Shown here: one piece after another, positions 1 to 8,508 of the stretch
How positions within the stretch are numbered: position 1 is the stretch's first letter
How the letters are laid out: every line of letters starts with the position of its first letter
Assembly (NCBI GenBank): GCA_012031335.1
Contig: JAAUTT010000075.1
Span: forward strand, 1 to 10,721
Length of the DNA: 10,721 nucleotides
Direction of reading: 5' to 3'
Source: Bacteroidales bacterium
GTDB taxonomy: Bacteria > Bacteroidota > Bacteroidia > Bacteroidales > JAAUTT01
Notes under the pieces: model-generated
The model's input: only the letters and a program-made list of their open reading frames with translations
What the model was told of the DNA's origin: nothing
Databases searched by the model: none
Made by a program: the position numbers and the translations under genes

Positions 1-803
1 AACTAACCAGATATATAAACGATACTGCCCCATCTGTAACCCCCGAAAAAATTGATTTAACATTCCTTGAAGGGTTTCTTTTTTCCATTGCACATGAAAA
101 TTTAAGCCCTCGCACACAAGCTAGAATGATTTCCGGTATCCGGGCTTTTTTCCGTTATCTTCTAATGGAAGACAAAATTGAAAACGACCCTACCGAACTC
201 CTCGAATTCCCGAAAATCGGGCGTAAACTTCCCGATGTTCTTACTCCAGGTGAAATTGATGCCCTTGAAGCTGCTATTGATCTTAGCAAACCGGAAGGAC
301 ACAGGAACAAAGCTATGATCGAAACTATGTACAGTTGTGGTTTACGTGTTTCTGAACTGGTTACTTTAAAGCTTTCGTGTATGTTTATTGACGAATCGTT
401 TATCCGTGTTATCGGAAAGGGTAATAAGGAACGGTTGGTGCCAATTAGTCCTAAAGCTATTCGGGAAATTAATTATTATTTGGAGCATTACCGCAACCAT
501 TTACCGGTAAAACGCGCATACGAAGATTATGTATTTCTGAACCGAAACGGTCGAGGATTAACCCGTGTTATGGTTTTTACCATTGTGAAAAACCTTGCCA
601 GGGAAGCTGGTATTCAAAAAACAATAAGTCCGCATACATTTCGTCATTCTTTTGCCACTCATCTGATTGAAGGTGGCGCTGATCTGAGAGCAGTTCAGGA
701 AATGTTAGGCCATGAATCCATTCTTACAACAGAAATTTATACCCATATCGACCGTGAGTATCTTCGTGAGGCCATACTTCAGTTTCACCCCAGAGGAAAA
801 TAA
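1..803 (+). CDS. xerD: Tyrosine recombinase XerD (5' end cut by window edge)
   Basis: Site-specific tyrosine recombinase that, with XerC, resolves chromosome dimers at dif during division. The frame is open from base 3, with no start before the edge, so about 30 N-terminal residues lie outside; 266 residues are visible against about 300 for the family. The ATG at 126 is internal: the codons before it continue the N-terminal SAM-like DNA-binding domain (PRTQARMISGIRAFFRYL). Counting from that ATG, the catalytic set is complete: R74 in CGLRVSEL, K98 in GKGNKER, H170 and R173 in SPHTFRHSF, H196 in LGHES and nucleophile Y205 in TTEIYTHI (codon 738-740). The C-terminal stretch EGGADLRAVQEMLGHES and the ending REYLREAILQFHPRGK are typical of Bacteroidota XerD rather than XerC or an integron or phage integrase. 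This is one of only two genes here with no frame break. Confidence 0.92.
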   Translation, partial: LTRYINDTAPSVTPEKIDLTFLEGFLFSIAHENLSPRTQARMISGIRAFFRYLLMEDKIENDPTELLEFPKIGRKLPDVLTPGEIDALEAAIDLSKPEGHRNKAMIETMYSCGLRVSELVTLKLSCMFIDESFIRVIGKGNKERLVPISPKAIREINYYLEHYRNHLPVKRAYEDYVFLNRNGRGLTRVMVFTIVKNLAREAGIQKTISPHTFRHSFATHLIEGGADLRAVQEMLGHESILTTEIYTHIDREYLREAILQFHPRGK

Positions 804-846
804 GTTTCAAAGTATGCCTCAATTTTTTTCAAACTTAAATTGAAAC
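804..846. other. Weak inverted repeat after xerD
   Basis: GTTTCAA at 804-810 and its exact reverse complement TTGAAAC at 840-846 flank a spacer that itself contains CAATTT/AAATTG. A 7-bp AT-rich stem starting at the xerD stop codon could act as a weak terminator, but there is no GC-rich core and no clean T-tract. The rest of the xerD-ppdK gap (to 987) is AT-rich and must hold the ppdK promoter. A TATAAT at about 951-956 is visible, but I see no convincing Bacteroidota -33/-7 pair. Confidence 0.25.
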
Positions 847-987
847 AGAGCATCCTTAAAATCAAAACATTCCTGATGTATGTAAAAATTTTAATTTGTC
901 CTCATGAAAAAAATCAGTAATTTTTGTCTCTAATTTTTTCAAAAAAGCATATAATACTGAAATACAAACAATTAAAAAAGAATCAAA

Positions 988-3714
988 ATGTCGAAAGTTA
1001 AACGTGTTTACTTTTTTGGTGCTAAAAACGCTGATGGGAAAGCAGATATGAAAAATCTGCTGGGTGGTAAAGGAGCCAACCTGGCCGAAATGTGTTTATT
1101 AGGTTTACCAGTACCAGCAGGCTTTACTGTTACAACTGATGTATGTACAGAATACTATGCCAACAACTGCGAACTTCCAAAGGAACTATACGATGAAGTG
1201 TGGGAAAACATGGCTAAAGTTGAGCAAGTGATGGGTATGAAGTATGGCGATCCGGAAAACGCTTTATTGGTATCTTGCCGTTCAGGCGCCCGCGCTTCCA
1301 TGCCTGGTATGATGGATACAGTGTTAAACGTTGGTTTGTGTACTGCTACCATTCCTGGTTTTATCAAAAAAACCAATAACCCACGCTTTGTTTGGGATTC
1401 GTATCGTCGTTTAATCATGATGTATGCTGACGTGGTAATGGAAAAAGCCGAAGGTATCGAACCCAAAGACGGAAAAGGAATCCGTAAAGTATTGGACGAA
1501 ATGCTGGACGAATTCAAGCACAAAAAAGGATATAAATCAGACACCGACATTACTGCCGACGAACTAAAATCTTTGGCTGAAGAATTTAAAAAAACTGTTA
1601 AAGCAGTTCTTGGAACAGAATTCCCAGACGATGCTAAAGAACAGGTAATTGGCGGTATCAAAGCTGTTTTCAAAAGCTGGAATGGTAAAAAAGCTATATC
1701 GTACCGTCGTATCGAAGGTATTCCTGATGAGTGGGGTACTGCTGTAAACGTACAGGCTATGGTATTCGGTAACATGGGCGATACTTCCGCTACAGGTGTT
1801 GCATTTACCCGTAACCCTGCTACAGGCGAAAATAAATTCTATGGCGAATGGCTGGTGAATGCACAGGGTGAAGACGTTGTTGCTGGTATCCGCACTCCAA
1901 GTCCCTTGAACGATGATACCAAAAACGACCAGAACCGCGAGCTGAAAAGTATGCAGGAAGCAAATCCTGCTTTATATAAGGAATTAGACGACATCCGTTT
2001 TGAATCTCGAAAAAGCATATAAGGACATGCTCGATATCGAGTTCACTATTCAGGAAGGTAAATTATATATGTTACAGTGCCGTGCTGGTAAACGTACCGG
2101 TACCGCTGCTTTGAACATGGCTATGGATATGCTTGCTGAAGGTCTGATCGACGAAAAGAAAGCTGTAACCCGCGTTGAGCCTGCTCAGTTGGATGAGTTA
2201 CTTCACCCTATCTGCGACCCGGCTGAAGAAAAGAAAGTTTCTGTACTCGTAAAAGGTTTGCCTGCCGGTCCTGGTGCTGCTGTAGGTAAAATCGTATTTA
2301 CCGCTGAAGATGCAGTAGCATGGCAACGTAAAGGTGAAAAGGTTATTCTTCTTCGCGAAGAAACCAACCCTGAAGACGTTGAAGGTATGCGCGCTGCTGA
2401 AGGTATTCTAACCGCCCGCGGTGGTATGACTTCTCACGCTGCGCTTGTAGCCCGTGGTTGGGGTAAATGCTGTATCGTTGGTGCCAGTGCATTACATGTG
2501 AATGTTGCTGGTAAAACCTGTAAGGTTGCCGGTACTGATGTTGTGTTAAAAGAAGGCGATTTAATTACCATGAATGGTACCAAAGGACACGTTTACCTTG
2601 GCGCCCTGAAATTGATGGATGCTTCTGAAAATCCACGTTTCAAAGCTTTCATGACCATTGTAGATAAATTCCGTACCATGGGTGTTCGTACCAATGCCGA
2701 AACTCCACAGGATGCAGAAATTGCCCGTAGCTATGGTGCTGAAGGTATCGGTCTTTTCCGTACAGAACACATGTTCTACGGTGAAGGTTCTGAACAACCG
2801 CTGTTCCTGCTTCGTAAGATGATCTTAAGTGATGGTAAAGACGAAAGAGTGAAAGCTTTGAAGGAATTATCGGCATTTGTGAAAAAAGATATCAAAGCTA
2901 CCTTATTAGCTATGGATACCCTTCCGGTTACTTTCCGTTTACTCGACCCTCCTTTACACGAATTTGTTCCTGTTAGCAAAGAAAACAGGCTGAATTAGCA
3001 AAAGCATTGGGTATTTCTCCCGAAGCTGTTGCAAAACGTGGAGAATCATTACACGAAAGCAACCCAATGATGGGCCACCGTGGTGTTCGTTTGGGAATTA
3101 CCTATCCTGAAGTTTCAGAAATGCAGATTCGCGCAATTTTCGAAGCTACTGTTGAATTAATCAAAGAAGGCAAACAACCTCATCCTGAAATCATGGTTCC
3201 TGTAACCAGCGATGTTTCTGAAATAGATTTCACCAAGAAAATTACCGACAGGGTATATGCTGAAGTTTGCGCTGCAGCCGGTGTTAAATCAATCGAGTAT
3301 AAATATGGTACCATGATTGAAATTCCACGTGCTTGTTTATTGGCTAACAAAATGGCTAAGACTGCTGAATTTTTCTCATTTGGAACCAACGACTTAACCC
3401 AGATGACATTTGGTTTCAGCCGCGACGATACAGGTGGATTCATGAACGAATATCTTGACAATAAGATTTTAGCTGCAGATCCTTTCCAGACTATCGATCA
3501 GGAAGGTGTTGGCCAGTTAATCGAAATGGCAGTTACCAAAGGACGTGGTGTTCGCAATGACCTTAAAGTTGGTATTTGCGGCGAACAGGGTGGCGATCCC
3601 GCATCTGTTGAATTCTGCTTCAAAGCAGGTTTAACTTATGTAAGTTGCTCACCTTTCCGTGTACCTATCGCTCGTTTGGCTGCTGCACAGGCTGCTATCA
3701 AAGCTGGTAAGTAA
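988..3714 (+). CDS. ppdK: Pyruvate, phosphate dikinase, two frame breaks
   Basis: Interconverts pyruvate + ATP + Pi and phosphoenolpyruvate + AMP + PPi in the cytoplasm, linking glycolysis and gluconeogenesis. The N-terminal nucleotide-binding domain opens with NLLGGKGANLAEM and includes SCRSGARASMPGMMDTVLN and GDTSATGVAFTRNPATGE. The swivelling phosphohistidine domain has LTARGGMTSHAALVARGWG, with catalytic His about 483 (codon 2435-2437). The C-terminal PEP/pyruvate barrel has NPMMGHRGVRLG, FFSFGTNDLTQMTFGFSRDD and GICGEQGGDPASVEFC, with catalytic Cys about 864 (codon 3577-3579). The frame breaks twice. One base is gained at the T-run/G near 1998-2002 (DDIRF, then NLEKAYKDMLDIEFTI). One A is lost near 2982-2985 (VPVSKE, then KQAELAKALGISPE). 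The two cancel, giving 908 residues, the normal family length. Both junctions fall inside unbroken family sequence, so sequence error is far likelier than gene splitting. The start ATG follows an A-rich leader, and the gene is probably monocistronic. Confidence 0.96.
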
Positions 3715-3742
3715 TATTTGAAGCTATAGACTAAATTATTAT

Positions 3743-3771
3743 AAAAAAGCGGCGCGAGCCGCTTTTTTTTT
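3743..3771 (+). terminator. Rho-independent terminator of ppdK
   Basis: The stem is AAAAAAGCGGC (3743-3753) paired with GCCGCTTTTTT (from 3758), with a GCGA tetraloop and a run of nine T. It starts 28 bp after the ppdK stop. The GC-rich core plus U-tract is a textbook intrinsic terminator. The A-run on the left arm would also give a U-tract on the other strand, so it could act in both directions. Confidence 0.9.
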
Positions 3772-3834
3772 GAGTTAACAATTTTCCGTAAATTGGTATT
3801 CATATACTTAGATTCAACCTTGATGCTTAATGTA

Positions 3835-4025
3835 AAAAACTCTGATCTTTTAGTTTGGGTATCTATTCTTGGCCTGCCAGGATCAACTTTTTTAGCATCC
3901 AGATCTATTTTTGGTCTGTCAGGATCGAAAATTTTAACAACCAGATCAACTCTCAGAGTGCCAGGATCAACTTTTTTAGTATCCAGATCAGGTCTCAGAT
4001 AACCTAAACCGAATCTTTTAGTTTC
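3835..4025. repeat. Degenerate 42-bp tandem repeat, about 4.5 units
   Basis: Units begin at 3835, 3877, 3919, 3961 and 4003, exactly 42 bp apart with no indels. The 3877 and 3961 units share CCAGGATCAACTTTTTTAG followed by [C/T]ATCCAGATC almost base for base. The 3919 unit keeps CAGGATC, TTTTA and CCAGATCA and shares CTCAGA with the 3961 unit. The flanking units at 3835 and 4003 are more diverged but both contain ATCTTTTAGTTT in phase. Because 42 is 14 codons, frames stay open on both strands. The + frame (TTG at 3793 to TAA at 4002) reads LPGSTFLASRSIFG-like 14-mers. The - frame reads hydrophilic 14-mers of the form RxDLxxKKVDPG and is open from 4058 past 3715, but has no start codon ahead of the repeats. 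I do not call a gene. It could be a minisatellite, a decayed repeat protein, or the end of a gene broken by sequence error. Confidence 0.75.
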
Positions 4026-4063
4026 AAAATAGAAGCCTAATTCTCCAATTTGCGAAATTTAAT

Positions 4064-4093
4064 AATTCACTTTTTCTATTCAATTCACTTTTT
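4064..4093. repeat. Short direct repeat at the transporter stop
   Basis: The 12-mer AATTCACTTTTT occurs at 4064-4075 and again at 4082-4093, 18 bp apart. The second copy contains the last codons and the TGA stop of the leftward MFS gene, so the first looks like a small duplication of the gene's 3' end. No terminator hairpin for the leftward transcript is evident between this point and the 42-bp repeat. Confidence 0.6.
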
Positions 4094-5465
4094 AACCTGC
4101 GTTCCATACCAGGAGGTATAAACAGCCAAACAGCATAAAGCGGCCATAACAATAAAAATAGTGTGTAATGCCGACATAAACTGAGGAAGCACATCGGGCG
4201 TAATTTTCACTTTACCAACAACCATGGAGATTACCATCATGGTAAGCCCCATACTCATGGCCTGACCAGCCAAACGCATGGTGTTGGTGGTAGCAGAGGC
4301 CATTCCTAAATATTTTTTTTCGATTGATCCCATGATAACATTGATATTGGGAGAAGAAAACAGACCGAAGCCAATACCAAGGATAATGGAAATGACAATA
4401 ATCAGTATCAGGGAGGTTTCAGGGGTTAACAAAAGCATCAGGAGCAAACCAATAACAATGATAGCCATTCCACCGGTGGCCAGATTACGGGCATCTGTTT
4501 TGTCGGACCAGCGACCGGCCATTGGAGAAATTAAAGCCATAACCAGGGTTGAATAATCAGAATAAATCCAGCATGTTAGTGAGTTAATCCTCTGATATAC
4601 TGCAAATAAAGGCTTAGCAAAAAAGTTATGGCATACGTTGCGGCATAGTTAATCAGTGAAGCTGAACTTGCAAAACCAAACACCTTATTTTCCCAGAACA
4701 ACCTTACATGCATTACAGGAAAGGGTATTTTCTTTTCATAAAGAACAAAAACCACAAGCAATGTCATCCCTGTAGCTATTAATCCAAAGCTAAACAGATC
4801 CGGTAAATTGGAGAAACCATACATCAGAGCACTCAAGCCCGATCCATAAAGAATAGCACCTGTCCAGTCGAAAGCTTTTTGATCAGGTTCCTTCCATTCT
4901 TCCTTAACAAGCAGAAATAAACCCAAAAGTACCAGCAGACCGACCGCTACCGTAACCATAAAAATACTTCTCCAGCCAAAATAATGGGTTAATATACCTC
5001 CGATAAACGGACCCGACGACAAAGAAATATATACTACAGCAGTATTGATGCCCAATGCTTTTCCCCGTTCGTTCGGTGGAAAAACTGAAGTGAGAATGGC
5101 CATATTGGTTGCAAACATCATGGATGCTCCAACACCCTGAAAAAAACGGCTTATTATCAGGGTTGTGCCCGAATTGGATAATCCGCAGAGCATTGTTGAT
5201 ATCATGAATATGATAATTCCTGTTATAAAAATCTTTTTTCGACCAATTCTGTCGGCCAGTTTGCTAAATGGAACAGGCAAAATAGCTGAGCTAAGCAGGA
5301 AGATAGATACCACCCAACTCAGGGTAATGGCATCGAGCGAAAAATCTTTTGCAATAATTGGTAATGCAAGGTTCAGGGCCGATCCCATAAATGGAATCAG
5401 GGTAGTGGCCATACAATGATAAATAGAATGGTATTGCGGTAAAATTTTGAATCAGTAGTGGTCAT
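4085..5465 (-). CDS. MFS transporter, DHA2 (EmrB/QacA) 14-TM type, damaged frame
   Basis: Inner-membrane, proton-driven major facilitator permease. Restored from the ATG at 5465 it is about 460 residues. Motif A (LADRIGRKKIF) follows the second helix, the antiporter-type motif C (SLSSGPFIGGI) lies in the fifth, and many further hydrophobic helices fit the 14-helix drug:H+ antiporter-2 group. The N-terminus MTTTDSKFYRNTILFIIV is rejoined to MATTLIPFMGSALNLALP by restoring one base at 5412/5413. An in-frame TAA stands at 4576-4578 where relatives usually have Gln (GLT-H-stop-H-AGFILIIQP). One base is missing in the GGG at 4546-4548, after which PLVMALISPMAGRWSDK resumes. So there are two indels and one nonsense change. 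The gene starts 20 bp after the GH26 stop on the same strand, so the two are probably co-transcribed. Substrate unknown: multidrug export is the family default, but sugar or oligosaccharide movement is possible from context. It may be a true pseudogene. Confidence 0.85.
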
Positions 5466-5476
5466 ATAGTACAACT

Positions 5477-5481
5477 CTCCT
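5477..5481 (-). promoter_or_regulatory. Shine-Dalgarno-like AGGAG fixing the MFS start
   Basis: On the - strand AGGAG (within ACAGGAGAG) sits 11 nt before the ATG at 5465, inside the 20-bp gap after the GH26 stop. It supports 5465 rather than the downstream ATG at 5412 as the true start. The other genes here have only A/T-rich leaders, as is usual in Bacteroidota. Confidence 0.5.
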
Positions 5482-5485
5482 GTGT

Positions 5486-6479
5486 TTAATTCTCTATCTC
5501 ATCGTGAGTTAATACCTGAGGATGGTTGTAAATTTCTTTAACCCTTTGAGAGGTGTTATCAGTTATTATAAAGCTAGACCAAACCATAAACCAGGCCCAT
5601 TGATTCTGAGCTTTTAGAATTTCGGGTTTTGGTAGTTCGCCGCATTCGCCCAGAGTAATAATTTTTCCGTTTGCCAAAGCCAGGAGTTCGTTATAATCTT
5701 TTGTTTCATAATCAAAGTTGTATACATCCGTAGCAAGAACATCAACATATGAAGCACCGGGATAAAATTCATTATAGCTATAAGCTTCATCGAATGGTAT
5801 ATCTCGCGGGGCATTGGCATTCCAAACCCAAAGTAAATTGTTAAGTTCATGATAATTTACAAAGCGATCGAACATCATTTTGAAAAGTTTCTGATATCCG
5901 TCCGGTCCCTTTTTATCTCCCCACCAGAACCATACTCCGTTCATTTCGTGGTAGGGTCGCCACAGAACAGGAATATTGGCATCTCTTAGTTGTTTAAGGT
6001 ATCCGGCAATTTCATCAACCTGTGTTTGCCACCTTTTATTTAAAACGGAGCCGGTGGTGGTTAATTCTTTCCACTCTGCATCTGTTAATTCGCCCTGTAT
6101 ACTTTCTTTCCATCTATAGGGTGGATTATCTGTTGGCCTTCCCGAGTGCCACATCAATGTTATTATATAGCCGTCCTTATACTTTTTTTATGGCTTCGGA
6201 TACAATTTCTTCACCTGTACTTTTCGTTCCGTTCATAATAAAATCGGCACCCCATATTCCCGGATAAAATCCTGTGATTGATTTAACCGTATCCATGTAT
6301 TGATTGAGGGAATGATTGTAATTATGCTGGCCTGCAATGGTATGTTTTCCCTTCAAAGTATAAAGGTAACTCAATAGTTTTTTAGCTTCAGGAGAAGCAT
6401 TTTTGTTAACTGGAGTAAATACCTGACCGGATGCTGAAACACTTACTGTCAGCATCAAAAAAAATAAAATAAATCTCAT
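5486..6479 (-). CDS. Exported glycoside hydrolase family 26 (beta-mannanase-like), one frame break
   Basis: Retaining endo-glycosidase; GH26 members mostly cleave beta-1,4-mannan, a few beta-1,3-xylan or mixed-linkage glucan. The signal peptide MRFILFFLMLTVSVSASGQ has no lipobox cysteine, so the product is periplasmic or secreted. The (beta/alpha)8 barrel shows GKHTIAGQHNYNHSLNQY near residue 45, then GFYPGIWGADF. The acid/base is Glu about 178 in LWRPYHEMNGVWFWWG, and the nucleophile is Glu about 278 in ITLGECGEL, with WVWNANAPRD and DVLATDVYN between. The spacing of about 100 residues fits clan GH-A. An A-run (T7 at 6183-6189 on +) has one base too many: EAIKK should continue as YKDGYIITLMWHSGRPTDNPP. 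Corrected length is 330 residues, complete for a single-domain GH26. It follows the DUF2158 gene by 14 bp and precedes the MFS gene by 20 bp. No carbohydrate-binding module or SusC/SusD pair accompanies it, so substrate assignment is tentative. Confidence 0.9.
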
Positions 6480-6493
6480 TTTATTGAATAGAG

Positions 6494-6719
6494 TTAAATA
6501 ATACTTTTTAGGCTATCCTGTTTGAAAGTTCCCGACTCCAGTTTGTTTTCATTAAACCACTGGGCAAACAACATCGCCTTCAGTGTAGCCTTGTGTTTTC
6601 ATAAACTCATCGGCTGCTTTGATCATGAAGTTGGAATCGCCCGATCCAATTATCCGTTGTATGGTCATTTGCGGGCCCCCCGACTTTAACTGTACTATAT
6701 CACCTATCTTGAAAATCAT
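6494..6719 (-). CDS. Small DUF2158 (YodC-like) protein, one frame break
   Basis: From the ATG at 6719 the protein begins MIFKIGDIVQLKSGGPQMTI, the hallmark start of the DUF2158 family, a compact beta-rich protein of unknown function. It continues QRIIGSGDSNFMIKAADEFMKTQGYTEGDVVC. There an extra G/C in the GGG at 6562-6564 sends the frame to an early TAA. Removing one base gives QWFNENKLESGTFKQDSLKSII and a stop at 6494-6496, exactly the family ending, for 74 residues. The middle loop is longer than in the shortest relatives. The gene leads the leftward cluster, 14 bp before the GH26 start. Nothing in the sequence ties its function to the hydrolase, so co-transcription may be incidental. It is cytoplasmic, with no signal peptide or membrane segment. 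Confidence 0.85.
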
Positions 6720-6865
6720 AGCTTTGAATTTTAGTTTTTGTTTATGCTATAATACAAAATATTACTGTGGATTTATTCGTTGAGGCAAAGTATTTAAATA
6801 CAGGCATTACTTTTTTGTACAATCGAATACGCAATTTAACTGTTAAGCAAAGCTGTTTTTTTGCC

Positions 6866-6899
6866 ATTAACATTTTACCCTTGAAAATGAAATGTTAAT
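6866..6899. promoter_or_regulatory. Inverted repeat with 10-bp arms, candidate operator
   Basis: ATTAACATTT at 6866-6875 and its exact reverse complement AAATGTTAAT at 6890-6899 are separated by 14 bp. The element lies about midway between two divergent transcription units. There is no T-tract and no GC core, so it is more like a dimeric regulator site than a terminator. The regulator is not in this window. Confidence 0.4.
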
Positions 6900-6922
6900 T
6901 GAGATTAATTCAGGAACTTAGT

Positions 6923-6949
6923 GTGTTTGCAAATAATTAAATCAAACAC
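6923..6949. promoter_or_regulatory. Inverted repeat GTGTTTG-n13-CAAACAC, candidate operator
   Basis: Perfect 7-bp arms at 6923-6929 and 6943-6949 flank an all-A/T spacer apart from its first base (CAAATAATTAAAT). It lies 96 bp upstream of the Gfo/Idh start codon. The TTTG in the left arm could also be a -33 promoter element, but no matching -7 box sits at the required distance. Confidence 0.35.
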
Positions 6950-7045
6950 GAGAATTAACAAATACATTTATTATTTTCATCTGCAATAAAAAATGCGATC
7001 TGAAATACTACATACATAAATTATATAAAACTTAACTGAATAATT

Positions 7046-8490
7046 ATGAGTAACAGGAATGAATCGTCAAGACGATCGTTTTTAAAGAAGGCACTTGCTC
7101 TTAGTGCTGCTGCAGCTGCTACCCCAGCATTGTTTTCCGGTGATATGTATGGATTTGGATCTCCTTTTCCAAAAATGGCTGCACCGGGCGAAAGAGTAAA
7201 TCTTGCCTGCTGTGGAATAGGTAACAGAGGAGCTGATATTATTGAAGCTTTATACAATACAGGATTGGCCAATATAGTTGCTCTTTGTGATGTTGATATG
7301 GAAGCTCCACATACATTAAAGATATTACAAAAATTCCCTGATGTGCCAAGGTTTAAGGACTTCAGAGTAATGTTCGACAAGATGGCCAATCAAATTGAAG
7401 CTGTTTCCGTGGGCGTACCCGACCATGCTCATTTCCCTATAACAATGCTGGCAATGAGCCTTGGGAAGCATGTTTATGTAGAAAAACCAATGGCACGTAC
7501 TTTTAACGAAGTTGAGCTGATGATGAAGGCTGCCAATAAGTATAAGGTTGTTACACAAATGGGTAATCAAGGCCATTCGGAACAGAATTATTTCCAGTTT
7601 AAAGCATTTGTGGATGCGGGTATAATAAAGGATGTCACAGCTATTACAGCCCATATGAATTCAGCCCGTCGCTGGCATGGATGGGATACCAAAATCACAC
7701 GGTTTCCGGATGCACAACCCAAACCCGATACGCTCGATTGGGATACCTGGCTGATGGCTGCAGCTCATCACGATTTTCATAAGGATTTTGTAAATGGTCA
7801 ATGGCGGTGTTGGTACGATTTCGGAATGGGAGCTCTTGGCGACTGGGGCGCGCATATCATCGATACAGCTCATCAATTTCTCGATCTTGGCCTGCCATAC
7901 GAAGTTGAAGCAGTAAAGCTGGATGGGCATAATAAGTTTTTCTTCCCGATGTCTTCCACCATTCATTTAAATTTCCAAAAAGGGGAGAAATGCCCCCACT
8001 TGAAATTACCTGGTACGATGGTGTTAACAATGTACCTCAGGTACCCGAAGGCTACGGTGTATCAGAGCTCGATCCAAATATTCCGCCTGCTAGCAACGGG
8101 AAAATACAACCAGCTAAATTAAATCCCGGAAAGATAATTTACAGTAAAGAGCTTACTTTCAAAGGAGGTTCACATGGGAGCACGCTTTCAATTATTCCTT
8201 CTGAAAAGGCATTGGAAATGCAGTCGAAATTACCTGAAGTTCCCGTGAGTCCTTCGAACCACTTTGCAAATTTTCTTAAGGCATGTAAAGGTCAGGAGAA
8301 GTGCCGTTCGTCATTTGATATTGCCGGACCTTTAAGCCAGGTATTTAACCTTGGTGTGCTGGCACAACAGCTGAATACAAAAATTGCATTCGACCGCAAA
8401 TCTAAAAAAATTACCAATAACAAAATTGCCGATCAGTTATTATCAGGAACTCCACCACGCAAGGGTTGGGAGCAATATTATAAACTTTAA
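7046..8490 (+). CDS. Tat-exported Gfo/Idh/MocA family oxidoreductase, one frame break
   Basis: NAD(P)-dependent sugar or sugar-derivative oxidoreductase of the glucose-fructose oxidoreductase/inositol dehydrogenase family. The N-terminus has a twin-arginine signal (SSRRSFLKKALALSAAAAA), implying export already folded with cofactor. The Rossmann fold follows: ACCGIGNRGADI with GxGxxG-like residues 57-62, acidic D82 ending the second strand (ALCDVD), and the family's EKPMAR at 146-148. The C-terminal half has TAHMNSARRWHGWD, DWDTWLMAAAHHDF and GALGDWGAHIIDTAHQF, the subfamily signature including a likely catalytic His. At 7975-7981 (CCAAAAA) one base is missing: HLNF(Q/P) jumps to KRGEMPPLEITWYDGV. 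Corrected length is 481 residues, normal for this exported Bacteroidota subfamily, ending RKGWEQYYKL. It is co-directional with, and 18 bp ahead of, the isomerase-like gene. Substrate is not deducible; exported relatives act on glycosides or amino sugars. Confidence 0.92.
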
Positions 8491-8508
8491 ATCCTAAAAC
8501 TTACAATA

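Larger units (their letters stand above)
6720..7045. other. Divergent intergenic region, 326 bp
   Basis: This AT-rich spacer separates the leftward DUF2158-GH26-MFS genes from the rightward Gfo/Idh pair, so it must hold promoters for both directions. I see no gene or RNA in it. It contains two perfect inverted repeats (listed separately) and the 11-bp near-palindrome TTAACTGTTAA at 6836-6846. No exact Bacteroidota TTTG-n19-21-TAnnTTTG promoter is visible on either strand; the nearest is a leftward TTTG with a TAATATTTTG box at about 21 bp, one base off consensus. Confidence 0.6.

Noticed and set aside
1..803. Integrase of a mobile element or integron
   Set aside because: The sequence matches the housekeeping XerD pattern through its C-terminus, and no attachment site, excisionase or cargo is seen next to it.
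1155..1775. 206-residue open frame on the - strand inside ppdK
   Set aside because: It lies wholly antisense to strongly conserved ppdK sequence and has no recognisable domain; it is a shadow of the real gene. The same applies to the antisense frames at 2561-2979 and 3180-3461.
1990..3010. Programmed frameshifting or split subunits of pyruvate phosphate dikinase
   Set aside because: There is no slippery heptamer with downstream structure that I can recognise, the two shifts are in opposite directions and cancel, and similar breaks occur in nearly every other gene of the window.
3793..4002. 69-residue + strand ORF over the 42-bp repeat as a real gene
   Set aside because: It has a TTG start with no ribosome-binding site or promoter, its content is explained by the repeat period being a multiple of three, and the opposite strand is equally open.
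3835..4025. CRISPR array
   Set aside because: The period is a contiguous 42 bp with no unique spacers, repeats are degenerate along their whole length, and no cas genes are nearby.
4278..4556. 92-residue + strand ORF
   Set aside because: It is antisense to the conserved C-terminal half of the MFS transporter and has no family resemblance.
7021..7966. Several 100-120 residue - strand ORFs opposite the Gfo/Idh gene
   Set aside because: They are antisense to well-conserved Gfo/Idh coding sequence and show no domains or start signals.
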